Source: Ignavibacteria bacterium
GTDB taxonomy: Bacteria > Bacteroidota > Ignavibacteria > Tepidaquicellales > Tepidaquicellaceae
Reading direction: 5' to 3'
Assembly: GCA_016719565.1 (NCBI GenBank)
Contig: JADJYU010000001.1
Location: forward strand, 124,001-188,000
DNA: 64,000 nt
Numbering within the stretch: position 1 is the stretch's first letter; each line of letters opens with the position of its first letter. Of the stretch, positions 60,744 through 64,000 are shown piece after piece. The notes under the pieces are model-generated. The model was not told the origin of the DNA, searched no databases, and saw only the letters and a program-made list of their open reading frames with translations. The translations under genes and the position numbers were made by a program.

Positions 60744-61637
60744 ATTTTAATTTAGGTTCTAATAAATACATCTCGACTGGCTTTATTTGTTTTCTAACCA
60801 TTTCACAATATTCAGGAATTATTTCTATACCTATTGAATTACGTTTCATTCTGTTTGCAACAATTAATGTTGTTCCTGAACCCATAAATGGATCAAGAAC
60901 AGTGTCAGTTTCTTTTGTGAATAGTTTTATAAACCATTCTGGAAGTTCTTCTGGAAACGCGGCGCTATGATTTTTATTATTACATTCTGTAGCTAGGTGT
61001 AAAACATTAGACGGAAAAACGGTTTCTTTTCCAACCCAGTTAGAAATATTTTTGCCGAAACCACTTCCATTCTTCGCGTTATCTCTACGCTTATCAGTTT
61101 CACTTAAATTTTTCAATCTACTCTTTGACCAATCTCCTATAGGAACTCTTACTTCATCTTGATACATGTTAAAAATTTTACTCTTATTAAACTGTAAAAG
61201 TCTTTCCCATGAGTCTCGAAAACGATTTGGCCATTTCCCCGGTACACTGTTTTTCTTGTGCCAAATAAATTCCTCTGTCCAAAACCATCCTTGGTTTCTC
61301 ATTTCCATTATTAATTCCATAACATAAGTGCTTCGCTCACCATTAATTACGCGTTCTTTGATGTTTAGCACAAATGTTCCCGTTTCTTTTAAAACTCTTA
61401 AAAGTTGGAGAGAAATAGGAAGGAACCATTTTACATATTCGTTAGGATGAATACCTCCATATGTTCCTTTACGCTGGTCCGTATATGGGGTGATGTTATA
61501 ATTAAATCCACTGAATTATCCGAAATAAAATTTAATTGATCTTTACAATCACCAACTAATATGTCTGTCATTATATTCATTTTCATATCCTCCAATTTAA
61601 ATAGTTTACTTTTACGACTGTTTAATTTTTTCATCAT
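60703..61637 (-). pseudogene. DNA amino-methyltransferase (beta-type), one-base frameshift
   Basis: Two frames together give a normal beta-class methyltransferase of about 311 residues. The first (from 61637) reads VGDCKDQLNFISDNSVDLIITSP; the second continues with YTDQRKGTYGG and NEYVKWFLPISLQLLR and ends with motif I, DPFMGSGTT. They meet at the run of four C (gggg at 61487-61490 on the plus strand). One extra C would restore motif IV as TSPPY, suggesting N4-cytosine (or N6-adenine) methylation. As written, the first frame ends at about residue 68. It could be a real mutation, recoding or a sequencing error. Confidence 0.88.
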
Positions 61638-61842
61638 TTTTATGTGCTTATATATACTTTTTTAAAACATTGAAGTCTTCCTCACTAATAAAATTCAATA
61701 GGTAGAAATAAATACTTGCTATTTTTATTGATAAATTTCTTACTGATAAGTTTTGATCGAATTTGAAAGAGTAATCACTAACTTTTAGTGTAAACTTTGC
61801 ATTTGTAAATTAATTCTTTCCTAAAACAATTTCAAATACTAT

Positions 61843-63819
61843 TCACAACACTTCAAACCCAATCTCTTTCAAATAATCATAAGTCCCATCATAATATTCA
61901 GGATTCCTCGTCGGATCATCTGAATCTCCTTCGGGTACTACAATTGCCATTCCTTGTCTTGCTCTAGTCAAAAGTACTCTATAAGCATTTTTTAAATATT
62001 GCTTTCTTTCGACTTTGTTAATATTATTCCATCTTTCACCTACGAATGAAAATGTTTTCCAACCATTGTCAGTAAATCGAAAATCTCCATCCCATGTAAC
62101 ACATGACCAATCCAACTCTAATCCCTGAATATGAAACTCCGTTGCAACATCTTCCAAATAGTAAGATGACCTAACATCTTCTTTACCATCTAAAAACCAA
62201 TGTATGGGATCCATAGGAGATTTAACATCTATTGCGTGTGGTTTAAGTCTTTGTGCTTGCGAAGATACTACAATTCCATAACGTTCACTTCCTCGTGCTT
62301 TTTCTCTAAGCCACTTTTTACCCTTAAGTAAATCTCTTGTTAAAACTATCGGATATTTTTCTCTTACCAAATCAAGATTTCTTTTTGCTTCATCAATATC
62401 AATGTCTAATAAACTTTTAACTAACTTAGATAAATGTTCAGCGCGAAAAGATCTCATAGAAACGGAAAGATGTAATTCATCTTTGTAGTAAACTTCCTTC
62501 CGATTTTCAATTAAGTTCAAAGCATTTCCAGAAGTATATTCACTATCAGTTAACCGAGATGAAATATATATTTCCCAATCAGGAAATGAACGGTCCAGTG
62601 ATTCAATCCATTCACTAATACCAGCTTCCCCAGTATGAATTTCTTGTCCACCTCCAACTAAACAAACAATCACAGCCCAGTCCTTATGCCTATCTAAGCA
62701 AGAAATTAAAAACTCAGGTTCAGATTCAGAAAAATCAGGAATATTTTTCTTCCGCTTCATAAAGTTCGCGGTCTGTTGAAGATTCCATGCTCGTTGTGCT
62801 TCATCAAAAATTGCTACATGATCAAATGGTGGTTCATTTAAATCAATTAGATTATCATCTCTATAATGATGAACATTTTGTATAAAAGCTTTAACAATAC
62901 TTAATACTTCATATTTCTTCATTCTGTTGCCGACTTCTTTTTCTCTTTTAATTTTATCTCGTGTCAATGCTTCTCTTAATATATTTACCAAAGGACCATT
63001 ACCTGATAGGAAGACACTTGAAGTTGCTTTCTCCTTATCAAGATGTTTATTAGCAATATCTAATCCTACTAAAGTTTTTCCCGCTCCCGGAACACCAGTT
63101 ACAAAACATATTATTTTTTTACTATTTGATTTTGCTTTATCAATTAATTCAGAAATTGTGTTACTTGTAACAGCTAAATTTACTGCTGAAGCATCATTTC
63201 TGGAAATCTCTTCGACTGAATGCTTATTGAAAAGCGCTATGGCTGCTTCAATGATAGTTGGAGTCGGAGAATATCTTCCTGCCGCCCAGCTGTTAGAATC
63301 AATTGTTTCACCATCTGCGAACTGCAAAACATTATCTATAACTTCTCGAAGGAAATTTGGATTTGTCTTTATTGGAATTAATAAGTTATCGTTGTGTGAT
63401 GTTATGCAAATTTGTGAAACAATATCATTCGCTTCGGTAGGGATTAATATAGGTGCAATTAAATGCTCATGACTAGTTTCATGAAAGTTTTTTAAATCAA
63501 GCGAATAGTCATACACTTGATCTATTGCAGATAGTAAATATTCTTTTTCGCCAACTTTAAATTCTAATACAAAGATTACATTCTTAATGATTAATACGAC
63601 ATCAATTCTTCTACCCATTCTAGGAATTGAATATTCAAAATATATTGAACCTTCGTGATTAACTAAGGACTTTTTCAATTCGTCTATTTCAATATTCCAT
63701 GCATTCCTTTGCGTTTGCTCTAAATTGAACTCATTGTTTAGAGCCAATTCACCAATGATTGAATTTACAGGAGAATTAATAAAATCGGAAATGGAGCTGG
63801 AATAATAATATCTGTTCAA
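61843..63819 (-). CDS. PD-(D/E)XK nuclease-like plus DUF2075 (Schlafen-3-type) helicase fusion
   Basis: The 658-residue protein has an N-terminal nuclease-like part with D73 (RRIDVVLI) and E86-F-K88 (LEFKVG). The DUF2075 SF1 helicase part has Walker A GVPGAGKT at 242-249, Walker B IFDEAQ at 337-342, LSVSMRSF and a late YRVLLTRAR. Proteins of this type are frequent in defence islands. It is upstream of the restriction-modification pair by 205 bp on the same strand. A role in phage defence or DNA processing is inferred from motifs and position. Confidence 0.85.
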   Translation of the reverse strand: MNRYYYSSSISDFINSPVNSIIGELALNNEFNLEQTQRNAWNIEIDELKKSLVNHEGSIYFEYSIPRMGRRIDVVLIIKNVIFVLEFKVGEKEYLLSAIDQVYDYSLDLKNFHETSHEHLIAPILIPTEANDIVSQICITSHNDNLLIPIKTNPNFLREVIDNVLQFADGETIDSNSWAAGRYSPTPTIIEAAIALFNKHSVEEISRNDASAVNLAVTSNTISELIDKAKSNSKKIICFVTGVPGAGKTLVGLDIANKHLDKEKATSSVFLSGNGPLVNILREALTRDKIKREKEVGNRMKKYEVLSIVKAFIQNVHHYRDDNLIDLNEPPFDHVAIFDEAQRAWNLQQTANFMKRKKNIPDFSESEPEFLISCLDRHKDWAVIVCLVGGGQEIHTGEAGISEWIESLDRSFPDWEIYISSRLTDSEYTSGNALNLIENRKEVYYKDELHLSVSMRSFRAEHLSKLVKSLLDIDIDEAKRNLDLVREKYPIVLTRDLLKGKKWLREKARGSERYGIVVSSQAQRLKPHAIDVKSPMDPIHWFLDGKEDVRSSYYLEDVATEFHIQGLELDWSCVTWDGDFRFTDNGWKTFSFVGERWNNINKVERKQYLKNAYRVLLTRARQGMAIVVPEGDSDDPTRNPEYYDGTYDYLKEIGFEVL

Positions 63820-63925
63820 TTATTTAATAGGAGAATATTTTGAATTCTTAAGTTTGCTAAAATATCTAAAATAAGTTCTTATAGCAAAGAAAAATGAAGT
63901 GAATGAGGAAGGTGGTGTTAACATA

Positions 63926-63984
63926 TGTTCACAGTCGCAGCCTCACCATCCGCCAACGCGTGAACACTCCTGTGAATATATTCA
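63926..63984. repeat. G/C-rich patch with short inverted repeats
   Basis: tgttcac (63926-63932) is the reverse complement of gtgaaca (63960-63966), enclosing a G/C-rich stretch. A 12-bp palindrome, tgaatatattca, follows at 63973-63984. The function is not known. Confidence 0.55.
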
Positions 63985-64000
63985 TACTCACCATTTCTTT

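Noticed and set aside
62927..63472. 181-residue plus-strand frame opposite the helicase fusion
   Set aside because: It lies wholly within the DUF2075 gene, with serine- and leucine-rich shadow composition.

Overview
The window looks like chromosomal DNA from an Ignavibacteria-type bacterium (Bacteroidota/Chlorobiota group). Six predicted secreted proteins end in the same C-terminal sorting domain with a YPNPFNP core, the type A signal of the type IX secretion system (T9SS) and the variant common in Ignavibacteria. The DNA is A/T-rich, Shine-Dalgarno sequences are mostly weak, and several genes can only start at TTG. No rRNA, tRNA, CRISPR array, transposase or phage structural gene was recognised.

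Layout. 1-9 kb: a partial secreted protein, a radical SAM protein, a lone RapZ C-terminal domain, an MFS transporter, a methyltransferase bracketed by a 334-bp direct repeat, a YbjQ-family protein, a type II NADH dehydrogenase, a YciI-like protein, DNA polymerase IV and an orphan PycTM-like membrane protein. 9-19 kb: a fused branched-chain 2-oxoacid dehydrogenase E1, a TPR lipoprotein, a DUF6600-like envelope protein, an AI-2E-family permease and a T9SS cargo. 19.5-24.3 kb: lon, dnaX and an agmatinase-family gene in line. 24-44 kb: envelope and secretion genes, with further T9SS cargo proteins (SBBP repeats, a phosphatase-type enzyme, two BNR-propeller proteins, a lysyl-endopeptidase-like protease), a dockerin-tailed protein, secG, a DUF5683 protein, an M16 peptidase, VOC, DUF4870 and HIT genes, and a 21-bp tandem-repeat field at 41.2-41.8 kb. 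44-53 kb: glucan phosphorylase, a large membrane protein paired with a GT2 glycosyltransferase, a META-domain protein, a DUF1028 protein, a P-loop kinase-like protein and a DinB-like protein. 53-58.4 kb: a minus-strand run with tryptophan 2,3-dioxygenase, an atypical SDR, a DUF4286 protein, an aldehyde dehydrogenase resembling 2-aminomuconate semialdehyde dehydrogenase, and an FAD oxidase. This looks like part of the kynurenine route, with 7-bp tandem repeats between its genes.

58.5-64 kb is a more A/T-rich accessory block, all on the minus strand. It holds a small zinc-ribbon-like protein, two unrecognised proteins, a PmeII-like restriction endonuclease, a DNA methyltransferase broken by a one-base frameshift inside motif IV, and a PD-(D/E)XK plus DUF2075 helicase fusion. 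It is best read as a small defence island.

The points most worth following up are: the repeat-bracketed methyltransferase insertion; the intact nuclease beside a frameshifted methylase; a strong terminator hairpin that contains the start codon of the gene after secG; the orphan PycTM-like protein; and the two-tier 21/63-bp array lying between two copies of a terminator-like sequence.
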